A DNA stretch of 64,000 bases from CAZWLY01 sp964634465 (lineage in GTDB: Bacteria; Desulfobacterota; Desulfarculia; G963662305). Position 1 is the stretch's first letter. Every line of letters begins with the position of its first letter. The stretch is from positions 1 to 64,000 of the forward strand of contig CAZWLY010000001.1 in NCBI GenBank assembly GCA_964634465.1. Direction: 5' to 3'. Positions 16,196-24,703 of the stretch are shown here, one piece after another. Position numbers and translations under genes: made by a program. The notes beneath the pieces are model-generated. The model was not told the DNA's origin and made no database searches. It saw nothing but the letters and a program-made list of their open reading frames with translations.

Positions 16196-17084
16196 GTTCG
16201 ATCTCCAAGCCTACCTGAAAGAGCGGCGGGACCTGATCAACGCCGAGTTGGAGCGGCGGTTGGTCGAACTGCCCGCCCCGCTGACAGGGCTCAGAGACGC
16301 CATGGCCTACTCGCTCATGGCCGGGGGCAAAAGGCTTCGGCCGATTCTGTGCCTGGCCGGGGCCGAGCTCGTCGGCGGGGAGGCCGAGAGCGTCCTGCCG
16401 ACGGCCGCCGCCCTGGAATACATCCACACCTACTCGCTCATCCACGACGACCTGCCGGCCATGGACGACGACGACCTGCGCCGCGGCCGCCCGACCTGCC
16501 ACCGGGTCTACGGCGAGGCGATGGGCGTTCTGACCGGCGACGCCCTTCTCACCGAGGCCTTCGCCCTGCTGGCCGCCCAGGCCGAGGCGAGCCCGCCGGA
16601 GCGGGTGGTGGAGGTCATCGCCATGATCGCCGAGGCGGCCGGGGCCCGGGGCATGGTCGGCGGTCAGGTGGCCGACATGGCCGCCGAGGGTCGAAACGAC
16701 CTGACCCTGGACGACGTCAGGTTCATCCACACCCGAAAGACCAGCGCGCTGATCACCGTCTCGCTTGCGGCCGGGGCCTCTCTGGCCGGGGCCGAGGACG
16801 AGGAACTGGAGGCGGTCAAGGCCTACGGCCGTCGGGTCGGCGCCGCGTTCCAGATCGTTGACGATCTGCTGGACATCCATGGAAAAACCGATATAATCGG
16901 CAAGCCCGTCGGATCGGACCAGGCCAAGGGCAAGGCCACCTGGCCGGCCCTGACCGGCGTCGAGGCGGCCAGGAAGGCGGTCGTCGAGCTGATCGAGAAA
17001 GGCCTCGAGGCGATCGAGCGCTTCGGCTCCAGGGGGGAGCCGCTCAAGGCCTTGGCCCGCTACATCAGGGATCGGGATCGCTAG
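16188..17084 (+). CDS. ispA: Polyprenyl synthetase, probable farnesyl/geranylgeranyl diphosphate synthase
   Basis: This 298-residue prenyltransferase condenses isopentenyl diphosphate with allylic diphosphates. The first aspartate-rich motif is DDLPAMDDDD (about 85-94) followed by LRRGRPTCH, and the second is DDLLD (about 224-228). GGKRLRP near residue 45 binds diphosphate. Position between xseB and dxs matches the classical xseB-ispA-dxs arrangement, supporting the C15 enzyme, although a C20 product cannot be excluded. The start overlaps xseB by eight bases, implying coupling. Confidence 0.93.
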   Translation: MTEFDLQAYLKERRDLINAELERRLVELPAPLTGLRDAMAYSLMAGGKRLRPILCLAGAELVGGEAESVLPTAAALEYIHTYSLIHDDLPAMDDDDLRRGRPTCHRVYGEAMGVLTGDALLTEAFALLAAQAEASPPERVVEVIAMIAEAAGARGMVGGQVADMAAEGRNDLTLDDVRFIHTRKTSALITVSLAAGASLAGAEDEELEAVKAYGRRVGAAFQIVDDLLDIHGKTDIIGKPVGSDQAKGKATWPALTGVEAARKAVVELIEKGLEAIERFGSRGEPLKALARYIRDRDR

Positions 17085-17244
17085 TTTCCGGCTGGCGCTT
17101 CCGGCCGGCGGGTGTATAGAGTATTATTGAGAATTACGTCCTTACCCGGTCGCGACGCGGTCCCGAGAAGGGCGAGCCGTCCGAGTCGGGTCGATCGGTG
17201 GAGGAACGGTTGGGGTTTTTGCCCCGACGAGAAGCTTTCAACCC

Positions 17245-19182
17245 ATGGTCACCGAAGAAAACATCGACCGGCCGCCTTCGGCCGAGTTGCTCGCCAAGAT
17301 CGAATCCCCGGCGGATTTGAAGAAGCTGCCCCGGGACCGCCTGGATGAAGTGGCCCAGGAGATCCGGGAGCAGATCGTCCACACCGTTTCGCTGACCGGC
17401 GGTCATCTCGCCCCCGGCCTGGGCGTGGTCGAGCTGACCATCGCCCTGCACTACGTCTTTGACGCGCCCAAGGACAAGATCATCTGGGACGTCGGCCACC
17501 AGGCCTACGCCCACAAGCTTCTCACCGGCCGCTACGACAGCTTCCACACCCTGCGCCAAAAGGGCGGCCTGTCCGGCTTTCCCAAGCGCTCCGAGTCGCC
17601 CTACGACGCCCTGGACACCGGCCACGCCTCGACCTCCATCTCGGCCGCGTTGGGGATGAGCGTCGGCAAGGAGCTGAAGAACGACGACGGCAAGATCATC
17701 GCCGTCATCGGCGACGGCTCCTTGACCGGCGGCATGGCTTACGAGGCGCTGAATCAGGCCGGCCACCTGGAGAAAGACCTGATCGTCGTCTTCAATGACA
17801 ACGAGATGTCCATCTCGCCCAACGTCGGGGCGCTGTCGTCGTTCATGTCCCGCAAGCTGACCGGTCGGACCTACACCAACTTCAAGGAACGCTTCCAGCG
17901 GGCGGTCAAGTCGCTGCCCCAGGGCGAGAGCGTGCTCCACTGGGCCAAGCGCTGGGAGGAGGCGGTCAAGAGCTTTTTCACGCCGGGCATGCTCTTCGAG
18001 GCCTTCAAGTTCGACTACATCGGCCCGATCAACGGCCACCGGATCGACAAGCTGATCGAGACCTTCAACGAGGTGAGGCATCTGAAGGGCCCGATCCTGG
18101 TCCACGTCCTGACCACCAAGGGCAAGGGCTACGAGCCGGCCGAGAACAACCCGACCCACTTCCACGGCGTCGGCTCCTTCTACCTGACCAAGCTCAAGGG
18201 CGACGACGACAAGAAGCCGGTCCCCTCCTACACCGAGGTTTTCGGTAAGACCATGTGCCGTCTGGCCGAACAGCGCCCCGAGCTGGTGGCCATCACCGCG
18301 GCCATGCCCGAGGGGACCGGTCTGGTCGAGTTCGCCGACAAGCACCCCGAGCGGGCCTTTGACGTCGCCATCGCCGAGCAGCACGCGGTCACCTTCGCCG
18401 CCGGCCTGGCCCTGGAGGGCTTCATTCCGGTGGTGGCCATCTACTCGACCTTCATGCAACGGGCCTACGACCAGATCATCCACGACGTCTGCCTTCAGAA
18501 CCTCCACGTCGTTTTGGCCATGGACCGGGGCGGCATCGTCGGCGAGGACGGCCCGACCCACCACGGCCTGTTCGACCTGTCCTACCTCCGCTCGGCGCCC
18601 AACATGGTCATCATGGCGCCCCGGGACGAAAACATGCTCCAGCACATGCTGGCCACGGCCGTGGCCCACGACGGCCCGGTGGCGCTGCGTTACCCCCGGG
18701 GCAAGGGGGCCGGAGTCGATCTGGACGAGGAGTTCAAGACCATCCCCATCGGCTCGGGCGAGCTGTTGAGGGAGGGCGACGACGTGCTGCTGGCGGCGGC
18801 CGGGACCGTGGTCCGCCCGACGCTCAACGCCGCCCGGAACCTGGCCCGGGACGGCATCTCGGGGGCGGTCATCGACGCCCGGTTCATCAAACCCCTGGAC
18901 GCCGAATTGATCGGCCGGTGGGCGGCCCACTGCGGCCGGGTGGTCACCGTCGAGGAGAACACCATCGCCGGCGGTTTCGGCTCGGGCGTTCTCGAAATGC
19001 TTTCCGAGGCCGGCCTGAGCGTGCCGGTCAAGCGCATCGGCGTTCCCGACGTCTTCGTCGAGCACGGCAGCCAGGCCGAGCTGCGGGCCGAATTGGGTCT
19101 GGACGCACCGGGAATCGCCCAAACCGTCAAGCGCTGGATGGCCCAGTTTGGCCGGGGAATCCTCAAAGCCACGTCTGGATAG
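17245..19182 (+). CDS. dxs: 1-deoxy-D-xylulose-5-phosphate synthase
   Basis: This is a 645-residue, thiamine diphosphate-dependent first enzyme of the MEP isoprenoid pathway (pyruvate + glyceraldehyde 3-phosphate). The ThDP/Mg motif is GDGSLTGGMAYEALNQAG followed by NDNEMSIS. The transketolase-like pyrimidine domain includes AIAEQHAVTFAAGLA and DRGGIVGEDGPTHHG, and a C-terminal transketolase domain ends the protein. It is 160 bp downstream of ispA in the same direction, probably in the same transcript. The tlyA gene overlaps its 3' end. No anomalies seen. Confidence 0.97.
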   Translation: MVTEENIDRPPSAELLAKIESPADLKKLPRDRLDEVAQEIREQIVHTVSLTGGHLAPGLGVVELTIALHYVFDAPKDKIIWDVGHQAYAHKLLTGRYDSFHTLRQKGGLSGFPKRSESPYDALDTGHASTSISAALGMSVGKELKNDDGKIIAVIGDGSLTGGMAYEALNQAGHLEKDLIVVFNDNEMSISPNVGALSSFMSRKLTGRTYTNFKERFQRAVKSLPQGESVLHWAKRWEEAVKSFFTPGMLFEAFKFDYIGPINGHRIDKLIETFNEVRHLKGPILVHVLTTKGKGYEPAENNPTHFHGVGSFYLTKLKGDDDKKPVPSYTEVFGKTMCRLAEQRPELVAITAAMPEGTGLVEFADKHPERAFDVAIAEQHAVTFAAGLALEGFIPVVAIYSTFMQRAYDQIIHDVCLQNLHVVLAMDRGGIVGEDGPTHHGLFDLSYLRSAPNMVIMAPRDENMLQHMLATAVAHDGPVALRYPRGKGAGVDLDEEFKTIPIGSGELLREGDDVLLAAAGTVVRPTLNAARNLARDGISGAVIDARFIKPLDAELIGRWAAHCGRVVTVEENTIAGGFGSGVLEMLSEAGLSVPVKRIGVPDVFVEHGSQAELRAELGLDAPGIAQTVKRWMAQFGRGILKATSG

Positions 19183-19924
19183 CCGACTGGTCGCCCTCGG
19201 CCTGGCCCCCAGTCGGGCCAAGGCCCAGGCGTTGATCCTGGCCGGCCAGGTCTATGTCGACGGCCGGCCGGCGACCAAAGCGGCCGCCCCGGTGGCCGAC
19301 GGGGCCGAGGTGACCGTCAAATCCCAAGCCCACCCCTACGTCTCCCGCGGCGGGCTGAAGCTGGCCCACGGGCTGGATCACTTCGGGCTCGATCCGAGCG
19401 GCCTGACCTGCCTCGATATCGGCGCCTCCACCGGCGGCTTTACCGACTGCCTTCTTCAGCGCGGCGCGGCCAGGGTGATCGCCGTGGACGTCGGCTACGG
19501 CCAGCTCGACTGGCGGTTGAGAAACGACGAGCGGGTCAGGGTCCTGGAGCGGACCAACGCCCGCTATCTGACCGAAGAGCAGGTCGGCGGCGAGGTGGAC
19601 GCGGTGACGGCCGACGTGTCCTTCATCTCTCTGACTCTGGTCTTGCCCCCGGCCCTGGCCCTGTTGAGGCCCGGCGGCTGGTTGGCGGCGCTGATAAAAC
19701 CCCAGTTCGAGGTGGGCAAGGGCCAGGTCGGCAAGGGCGGCGTGGTCCGCGATCCGGCCCTCAGGCGGGCGGCGGTGGACAAGATAACCGCCTGGCTGGC
19801 CGAACGGAGCCTGAACGTCCTCGGCGTCACCCCTTCGCCCATTCTGGGGCCCAAGGGCAACCAGGAATTCGTGCTCTGTGCTATCATGCCCGAGAAGAAG
19901 GCGCAGACCGATGCCCCGGATTGA
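19148..19924 (+). CDS. tlyA: TlyA family rRNA 2'-O-methyltransferase
   Basis: This protein of about 258 residues has an S4 RNA-binding domain (about 8-70, LVALGLAPSRAKAQALILAGQVYVDG) fused to a SAM-dependent FtsJ-like methyltransferase domain (LDIGASTGGFTDCLLQRGA, then TADVSFISL). TlyA proteins methylate cytidines of 16S and 23S rRNA; older annotation calls them hemolysin A. The best start is TTG 19148, which overlaps dxs by 35 bp. No ATG or GTG lies before the S4 domain. The next small ORF overlaps its stop. Confidence 0.88.
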   Translation: MAGESSKPRLDSRLVALGLAPSRAKAQALILAGQVYVDGRPATKAAAPVADGAEVTVKSQAHPYVSRGGLKLAHGLDHFGLDPSGLTCLDIGASTGGFTDCLLQRGAARVIAVDVGYGQLDWRLRNDERVRVLERTNARYLTEEQVGGEVDAVTADVSFISLTLVLPPALALLRPGGWLAALIKPQFEVGKGQVGKGGVVRDPALRRAAVDKITAWLAERSLNVLGVTPSPILGPKGNQEFVLCAIMPEKKAQTDAPD

Positions 19925-20120
19925 CCCCACAGACCAGACCTTGACCGTCGGCCGAGCCAAGGCCCTCTTCCCCGGCCTGGCCCGGCTGCTCGAACCCTTG
20001 GACGACGACCAGCCGCTGACCATGGCCCGATTGATGGAGCGGGCCGAACCGGGCCGGCCCGTCGATCGCCTGACCGCCCTGACCCTCATCCTGGCCTCCC
20101 TCGGCCGGAGCAGGCCGTGA
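19911..20120 (+). CDS. Small hypothetical protein (69 residues)
   Basis: ATG 19911 opens a 69-residue frame. It overlaps the tlyA stop by 14 bp and ends across the GTG of the next gene, so it fills the gap between two real genes as a coupled cistron would. The product is soluble, proline and arginine rich, with no cysteines and no recognised domain. I cannot assign a function, and a non-coding frame in high-GC DNA remains possible. Confidence 0.5.
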   Translation: MPRIDPTDQTLTVGRAKALFPGLARLLEPLDDDQPLTMARLMERAEPGRPVDRLTALTLILASLGRSRP

Positions 20121-21814
20121 AGCGCATCCTGGTCATCCAGATGTTCCGGCTGGGCGACCTGATCCAGACCACTCCGCTCCTGGCCGGCTTGAGGGCCAAG
20201 CATCCTTCGGCCCGGATCGACCTGTTGATCCCGGACGGCCTGGAGCGGGTCGTAGCCGGCAACCCGGCCGTCAGTCGCGTCATCCCCTTCCCCGCGGCCG
20301 AGGCGGCCCGGTTGGCCCGCCGGGACGACCCCCAAGCCGTCGCCGAAGCCCTGGCCTTTCTCAATGACTGGATCGAATCGTTGCCGAGGGATTACGACCG
20401 GGTGGTGACCGTAAGCTACGACGAGCTCAGCGGGGCGCTGTCCTGGCTGACCGGACTCAAAGCGCTGGGGACCGATTTGACCGCCGACGGCTGCCTGGTC
20501 TTTCGGGGCGACTGGCCGGCCTACTACCACACCTTCATCAACGAACCCTCGCCCAACTCCTTCCATCTCTCCGACCTGTTCTGCCTGGCCGCCGGCGTCG
20601 ATCCGAGCGCGCCCGGCGAGCGGTTCGTCATCAGGCCCGAGGACGACCAGGTGGCCGGCGAGGTGTTGCGCTCCCTGGGAACCGACCCCGACGAGGAGTT
20701 GATCGTCGTCCACGCCTCGGCCAGCAACCCGGTCAAGTGCTGGCCCGAAGAGCGCTTCGTCGAGCTGGGCCGGGCTTTGGTCGGTCGGGGCTTCACCGTG
20801 GTCCTGACCGGAACCTCGGCCGAGCGTTCCCAGGCGGCCGAGTTGGCCCGGGCCGTCGGGCCGGGGGCGGTGAACGCCGCCGGCCTGACCGACCTGGGCT
20901 GCCTAGCCGCGCTTTTGAATCGGGTCGAGGCGGTCATCGGCAACGACACCGGCCCGACCCACCTGGCCGCCTACCTGGGGCGGCCGACGATGACCATCTT
21001 CCTGGGCCACCATCCGCCCCGGGCCACCGGCCCCTATGGGCCGGGCAACGTCGCCCTGGCCGCCGATCTGGACTGCGCTCCCTGCGCCGACAAGTACCAG
21101 TGTCCCCACGATCACCGCTGCCGGGAGGCGATCGGCGTGGCCGACGTCCTGGCCGGCCTGGAGGTCTTGCTGGGCCGGCCGTTCGAGCGGCCCGGAGATT
21201 CGGGCGCCAGGATCTACCAGGCCTACCGGGCCGAGGACGGCCTCATGGACTGGCGGGCCCTGACGCCCGACCCGGACGCCGATCTGACCGCGGCCTGGCG
21301 GCGGGTCTGGCTCGGCGTGTTGAGCCCCGGCCGGGCGATGAGTGCGCCCCCGATCGACGAGTCGAGGCCGCCCAGACACGAGAAGTTGATCCTGGCCGAC
21401 GTCCTGGCCCAACGGGCCGTGGCCGTGGCCGGGGAACTGCTGGCGGCGCTTGAGACGGGGCGGGGCGGGGCGGAACTGACCCTGGCCGCGGACCGGCTGA
21501 ACCGGCTGGAGAGCCAGCTCGACCGGCTGGGGAGGACGACGCCGATCCTAAAACCCCTGGCCGTCTACTTCTCCTACCGCCTGGCCGGTCTGGACGAGAC
21601 CGATCCGGCGGCGCTTGTCAGCGACCGCCGCCGGCTCTATCTCAAGGTTCAGGCCGCCGTCCGGCTTCTGGATCGGGAGTTGGAGAACCTCGGCGCTGAA
21701 GTCCTGGCCGGCCTGGCCGAGGTCGCGGCCCCCCCGGCGAGGACCGAGGTTCGAGCCTGTCGAACGTCCGGCTCCGGCGCTTCCCGCGATCGCAAAGCCG
21801 GCCCGCCCAGATGA
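20117..21814 (+). CDS. Glycosyltransferase family 9 (heptosyltransferase-like) with C-terminal extension
   Basis: This 565-residue protein has residues 1-350 forming a GT-B fold of the ADP-heptose:LPS heptosyltransferase family. Family features are RILVIQMFRLGDLIQTTPLL at the N-terminus, a VHASASNPVKCWPEERF segment, and the nucleotide-binding IGNDTGPTHLAAYLG. It probably transfers a sugar to lipid A/core LPS. A cysteine cluster (CAPCADKYQCPHDHRC) follows the catalytic core, as in several GT9 proteins. About 200 further C-terminal residues, helical and unassigned, exceed the usual 340-360 length. The GTG at 20117 overlaps the small ORF. Confidence 0.85.
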   Translation: MKRILVIQMFRLGDLIQTTPLLAGLRAKHPSARIDLLIPDGLERVVAGNPAVSRVIPFPAAEAARLARRDDPQAVAEALAFLNDWIESLPRDYDRVVTVSYDELSGALSWLTGLKALGTDLTADGCLVFRGDWPAYYHTFINEPSPNSFHLSDLFCLAAGVDPSAPGERFVIRPEDDQVAGEVLRSLGTDPDEELIVVHASASNPVKCWPEERFVELGRALVGRGFTVVLTGTSAERSQAAELARAVGPGAVNAAGLTDLGCLAALLNRVEAVIGNDTGPTHLAAYLGRPTMTIFLGHHPPRATGPYGPGNVALAADLDCAPCADKYQCPHDHRCREAIGVADVLAGLEVLLGRPFERPGDSGARIYQAYRAEDGLMDWRALTPDPDADLTAAWRRVWLGVLSPGRAMSAPPIDESRPPRHEKLILADVLAQRAVAVAGELLAALETGRGGAELTLAADRLNRLESQLDRLGRTTPILKPLAVYFSYRLAGLDETDPAALVSDRRRLYLKVQAAVRLLDRELENLGAEVLAGLAEVAAPPARTEVRACRTSGSGASRDRKAGPPR

Positions 21815-21830
21815 TAATCGAAAGGTTGTC

Positions 21831-22397
21831 CTAGCCGACCCGATACAGCCGGGCCTGATGGACGGGCAGGCTGTAACGGGCGATCTCTTCGAGCCCCGGC
21901 GCGGCGAAGTGGGGGCCGTAGACCAGCAGCCGGCCGGAATACTCGGCGGCCAGGCGGCGGGCCAACTCGTCGATGGGTTTGTCGGGGTAGATGTAGAGCA
22001 GCTCGAATTCACCGAGGCCGGCCTGGGCGAAATCGACGACTCGAAACTCGGCCCGGTCGAAACCGAGACTCATCGCCTCGGCCCTGGCGGCGGCGGTCAG
22101 GGCCGGATCGATCTCCAGACCGACGGCTTTGGTGTAGAGCGAGGCCAGCAGGACCACCCGGCCGTCGCCCGAGCCCAGGTCGGCGATGGAGGCGTAGCTC
22201 TCGAGCTCCATCGCCTCGAAGAGCAGGTGGAGGTCGCTCAAGGACGCCGGAACGAACAGGCCGGCCCGGGTGGACCGGCCCACGGTTTCGCTGTCGCGGC
22301 CGTCGAAGACGGCCTTCAGGAGCGCCGCCTTGGCCGAACGCCAGGCTCGGGTCTCACTTGGCGCTGAGCCGCTCGATGTTGTCCCGGGCGAAGTCAA
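21831..22397 (-). CDS. Class I SAM-dependent methyltransferase
   Basis: This protein of about 188 residues contains a Rossmann SAM-binding core with IADLGSGDGRVVLLAS, then VGLEIDP. It is short and lacks a recognisable substrate domain, so its target is unknown. It follows the YcaO gene on the same strand and overlaps its 3' end; the apparent start is TTG 22397, with no better ATG or GTG in frame. The overlap suggests co-transcription with ycaO, so the substrate may be related to that pathway, but this is inference. It converges on the GT9 gene. Confidence 0.7.
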   Translation of the reverse strand: MTSPGTTSSGSAPSETRAWRSAKAALLKAVFDGRDSETVGRSTRAGLFVPASLSDLHLLFEAMELESYASIADLGSGDGRVVLLASLYTKAVGLEIDPALTAAARAEAMSLGFDRAEFRVVDFAQAGLGEFELLYIYPDKPIDELARRLAAEYSGRLLVYGPHFAAPGLEEIARYSLPVHQARLYRVG

Positions 22398-24072
22398 GGC
22401 TCGGGTCCAGCTCCAGGGCCATCTTGTACATTTTGATGGCCTCTTCGGTCTGGCCCATCTCCCTCAAGCACGACCCGACGTTGGCGTAGTCGATGCCGGA
22501 GCCGTGGTCGATCTCCAGGGCGGCCAGGAAGTCGTCCATGGCCGCCTGAAACTCGCCGAGCTTGTAGTGGCATACGCCCATCTGGTGCCGGATCTCCCAC
22601 TGGCGGGCGTCCAGCTCGGCCGCCTGGGCCAGATAGTCCAACGCCTCCCGGGGCCGATCGAGCTCCCGCAAGCTGACCCCGATGTGGGTCAAGACCGCCG
22701 GGCGATCCAACTCCGACGGCCCGAGTTCGAGGGCCTGGGTGAAGTAGTCCAACGCCTCGGCCGGTCTTCCGGCCCACTCCATGGCCAGCCCGCTGAAGAA
22801 CTGGAAGGAGTAGTTGGTCGGGTCCAGCTTGGCGATTTCCTCCAACACGGTCAGGCACTCCGCCTCGTCCGGATGGCCCGAGGCCAGTTTGGCGGCGTGG
22901 AAGAGGGCCGAACCGTCACGGGTTCTGAACCTGAAGTGCGCGCCGGGGACGATGCAGTAGACCGACGGCACCTCCAAGCGGGGATGGGTGACGTTGACGA
23001 TGTAGACCTTGAGCCCGATTCTGGCCAGCGAGGCCACCTGGGCCTCGATCTCGGTCTTGAGATTGTCGTTGGAAAGATCGGGCAGGCTGGAGAGGGGAAC
23101 GACCTCGCCCTCCATCAGGTAGGCCGCCTCGTCCAGCGACGAAAACTTGGGCAGCGTGGCCCGGTAGGTGGTCGGCATCTGGAAGTCGCAGGCCATCTGC
23201 TGGACTTCGGTCAGCGCCCGGATGACCGACTTCTCCGGATCGGTGGTCGTGCCGGCCTGGAAGACGATCTCGCTGACGCCCAAGTATTCGGGGTCCCAGG
23301 CCAGCGCGGCCACGGTCGGGATGCCGGTGTCCAGCGAGAAGTCCTTGAGATAGACCTTGATTCCCTCGGCCTCGAAGCGGGCCAGCGCCTCCTTGGCCAC
23401 CCCGTCGGGGATGGAGGTCGGATCGATGGTCGGGGTGATCCGCTTTTCGTAATCGACCACCGAGGCCACGTGGCGCTCGACCACTTCGGCCAGAGCCTGG
23501 TTGATGGCTTCCTCCAGGCAGTTGCCGGCGGCCGGGCCGTTGTACTCGTTGATCATGAAGAACCAGTCCAGCGGAACCAACTCGTCGCGGTCGTCGGTCA
23601 GGTTGCGGGCCCAGACCCAGTCCAAAGGCAGCCGCTCGAGGATCCTCTTGGCCCCCTCGCGGTCGGTAGGCTCGTCGTGGAGCGACAAGAAGAGCTGGTC
23701 CAGGTCCATGGCCTCGTCGGCCACCTGGGCGTGGGGAAGGCGCCTCTTGGGCGGGTTCTTCATGTAGGTGAAAAACGAGAAGCGCTCGCACAGCTCCATC
23801 AGGGCGCTGGTTTCGGATTGCTCCGGGGTGAGCCCCTTGCCCATCTGCTTCGGGGTGCCGGTGACGGCGGTGGCGTCCGGTCCGCAAAGGCTGATGAAGA
23901 CCGGAATGTTCAGCCGACCGGTGTCGATGCGCATCGTCTTGTTGAGAATCCGGATATCCAGCTCGTCCAGGCGTTTTCTCACCCGGGCGATGGTCTCTTT
24001 GGGCGAGCAGATTTTGTCTTGATCGTGGGTGTAACCCTTGGTGACGTCTTGAATGGCGATGCCGGAAGCCAT
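22354..24072 (-). CDS. YcaO-domain protein with C-terminal TPR repeats
   Basis: This 572-residue protein has residues 1-390 forming a YcaO ATP-dependent cyclodehydratase/thioamidation-type domain. Conserved ATP/Mg glutamate motifs are SETSALMELCERF, ALAEVVERH and RALTEVQQ. From about residue 405 there are four to five tetratricopeptide repeats (including SFQFFSGLAMEWAGRPAEAL and YANVGSCLREMGQTEEAIKM). The architecture and length resemble E. coli YcaO, linked to RimO-dependent beta-methylthiolation of ribosomal protein S12, more than peptide-antibiotic YcaO proteins. No precursor peptide or dehydrogenase is nearby. GGGAGG precedes the ATG. Its upstream neighbour is dsrC, a sulfur carrier, which suggests a sulfur-transfer role. 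Confidence 0.88.
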   Translation of the reverse strand: MASGIAIQDVTKGYTHDQDKICSPKETIARVRKRLDELDIRILNKTMRIDTGRLNIPVFISLCGPDATAVTGTPKQMGKGLTPEQSETSALMELCERFSFFTYMKNPPKRRLPHAQVADEAMDLDQLFLSLHDEPTDREGAKRILERLPLDWVWARNLTDDRDELVPLDWFFMINEYNGPAAGNCLEEAINQALAEVVERHVASVVDYEKRITPTIDPTSIPDGVAKEALARFEAEGIKVYLKDFSLDTGIPTVAALAWDPEYLGVSEIVFQAGTTTDPEKSVIRALTEVQQMACDFQMPTTYRATLPKFSSLDEAAYLMEGEVVPLSSLPDLSNDNLKTEIEAQVASLARIGLKVYIVNVTHPRLEVPSVYCIVPGAHFRFRTRDGSALFHAAKLASGHPDEAECLTVLEEIAKLDPTNYSFQFFSGLAMEWAGRPAEALDYFTQALELGPSELDRPAVLTHIGVSLRELDRPREALDYLAQAAELDARQWEIRHQMGVCHYKLGEFQAAMDDFLAALEIDHGSGIDYANVGSCLREMGQTEEAIKMYKMALELDPSLDFARDNIERLSAK

Positions 24073-24155
24073 CGGAACCTCCCGGTTGGGTGTTGAGAGT
24101 GATTTGGCAAAAGTCCTCGGGCCGGAAGATTCAGACCCCCCCAGCCAATGGACAC

Positions 24156-24194
24156 AAAAAACCGTCCGACCGGGCTAGCCCAGGTCGGACGGTT
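24156..24194 (-). terminator. Rho-independent terminator of dsrC
   Basis: A perfect 12-bp stem (AACCGTCCGACC with its complement) encloses an 11-base loop that is itself nearly all palindromic (GGGCTAGCCC). Read on the minus strand the stem runs into six T residues. It begins 13 bp after the dsrC stop, so dsrC is probably transcribed alone and ycaO separately or by read-through. Confidence 0.85.
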
Positions 24195-24206
24195 GGAAAG
24201 CCACGA

Positions 24207-24524
24207 TTAGACGCAGCCGGTCGGCTTGGCCAAGCCGGCCATCTTACAGGCTCCCTTGCCCGGTCCGGACGGGAACAGCTCGTAGATGTGTTTGAGCTTG
24301 TAGCCGGTGACCTTGGACAGAATACGCACCATGGGAGCGATACCGTTCTTCTTATAGTAATCCTGGAGCATATGGATGACTTTCCAGTGCTCGTCGGTCA
24401 GCTCGGCAATGCCCTCAGAGTCCTTGACGTACTCCACCCATTCAGGGCACCAGGAATCAAAGCTCTGCAGGAACCCGTCCTCGTCGACCTCAAAAGTCTT
24501 GCCCTGGAATTCGATAGTCGGCAT
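24207..24524 (-). CDS. dsrC: DsrC, dissimilatory sulfite reductase-associated sulfur carrier
   Basis: This is a 105-residue DsrC/TusE-family protein. Both C-terminal cysteines are present: the penultimate one (GCV end) and a second 11 positions earlier (GACKMAGLAKPTGCV). Only true DsrC of sulfur-metabolising organisms has the pair; TusE keeps one. In sulfate reducers the two cysteines form the trisulfide released by DsrAB and reduced at the membrane by DsrMKJOP. The gene has its own promoter and terminator, as is common for this highly expressed protein. dsrAB is not in the window. This is the best marker of the organism's metabolism. Confidence 0.95.
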   Translation of the reverse strand: MPTIEFQGKTFEVDEDGFLQSFDSWCPEWVEYVKDSEGIAELTDEHWKVIHMLQDYYKKNGIAPMVRILSKVTGYKLKHIYELFPSGPGKGACKMAGLAKPTGCV

Positions 24525-24624
24525 GCTGTTATTTCCTCCCTGCTATAAGGATACTGTGTTTCGTCCTTTGGCCCCACGCCGTCTGAAAAAAACAGGGTTG
24601 GCGCTTCGCAAACCTAAGGAAACC

Positions 24625-24653
24625 TTATTACCTAGCGGGGGAACCCTTGTCAA
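24625..24653 (-). promoter_or_regulatory. Promoter of dsrC
   Basis: On the minus strand a consensus TTGACA (24653-24648) is followed by 17 bp and TAATAA (24630-24625). It predicts a leader of about 95 nt before the dsrC ATG. It is back-to-back with the recJ promoter; the two -35 elements are 15 bp apart. Confidence 0.7.
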
Positions 24654-24668
24654 GAGAAAATCGCTTCC

Positions 24669-24697
24669 TTGACCAACGCCGCACCCGGCGATAGTAT
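24669..24697 (+). promoter_or_regulatory. Promoter of recJ, predicting a leaderless mRNA
   Basis: TTGACC (24669-24674), 17 bp, TAGTAT (24692-24697). Only six bases separate the -10 element from the recJ ATG, and no Shine-Dalgarno sequence is visible. Confidence 0.6.
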
Positions 24698-24703
24698 CGC
24701 GCC

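Noticed and set aside
22354..24072. YcaO as part of a thiazole/oxazole-modified peptide cluster
   Set aside because: No precursor peptide, E1-like partner, dehydrogenase or exporter nearby, and the TPR-bearing architecture is the E. coli YcaO type.
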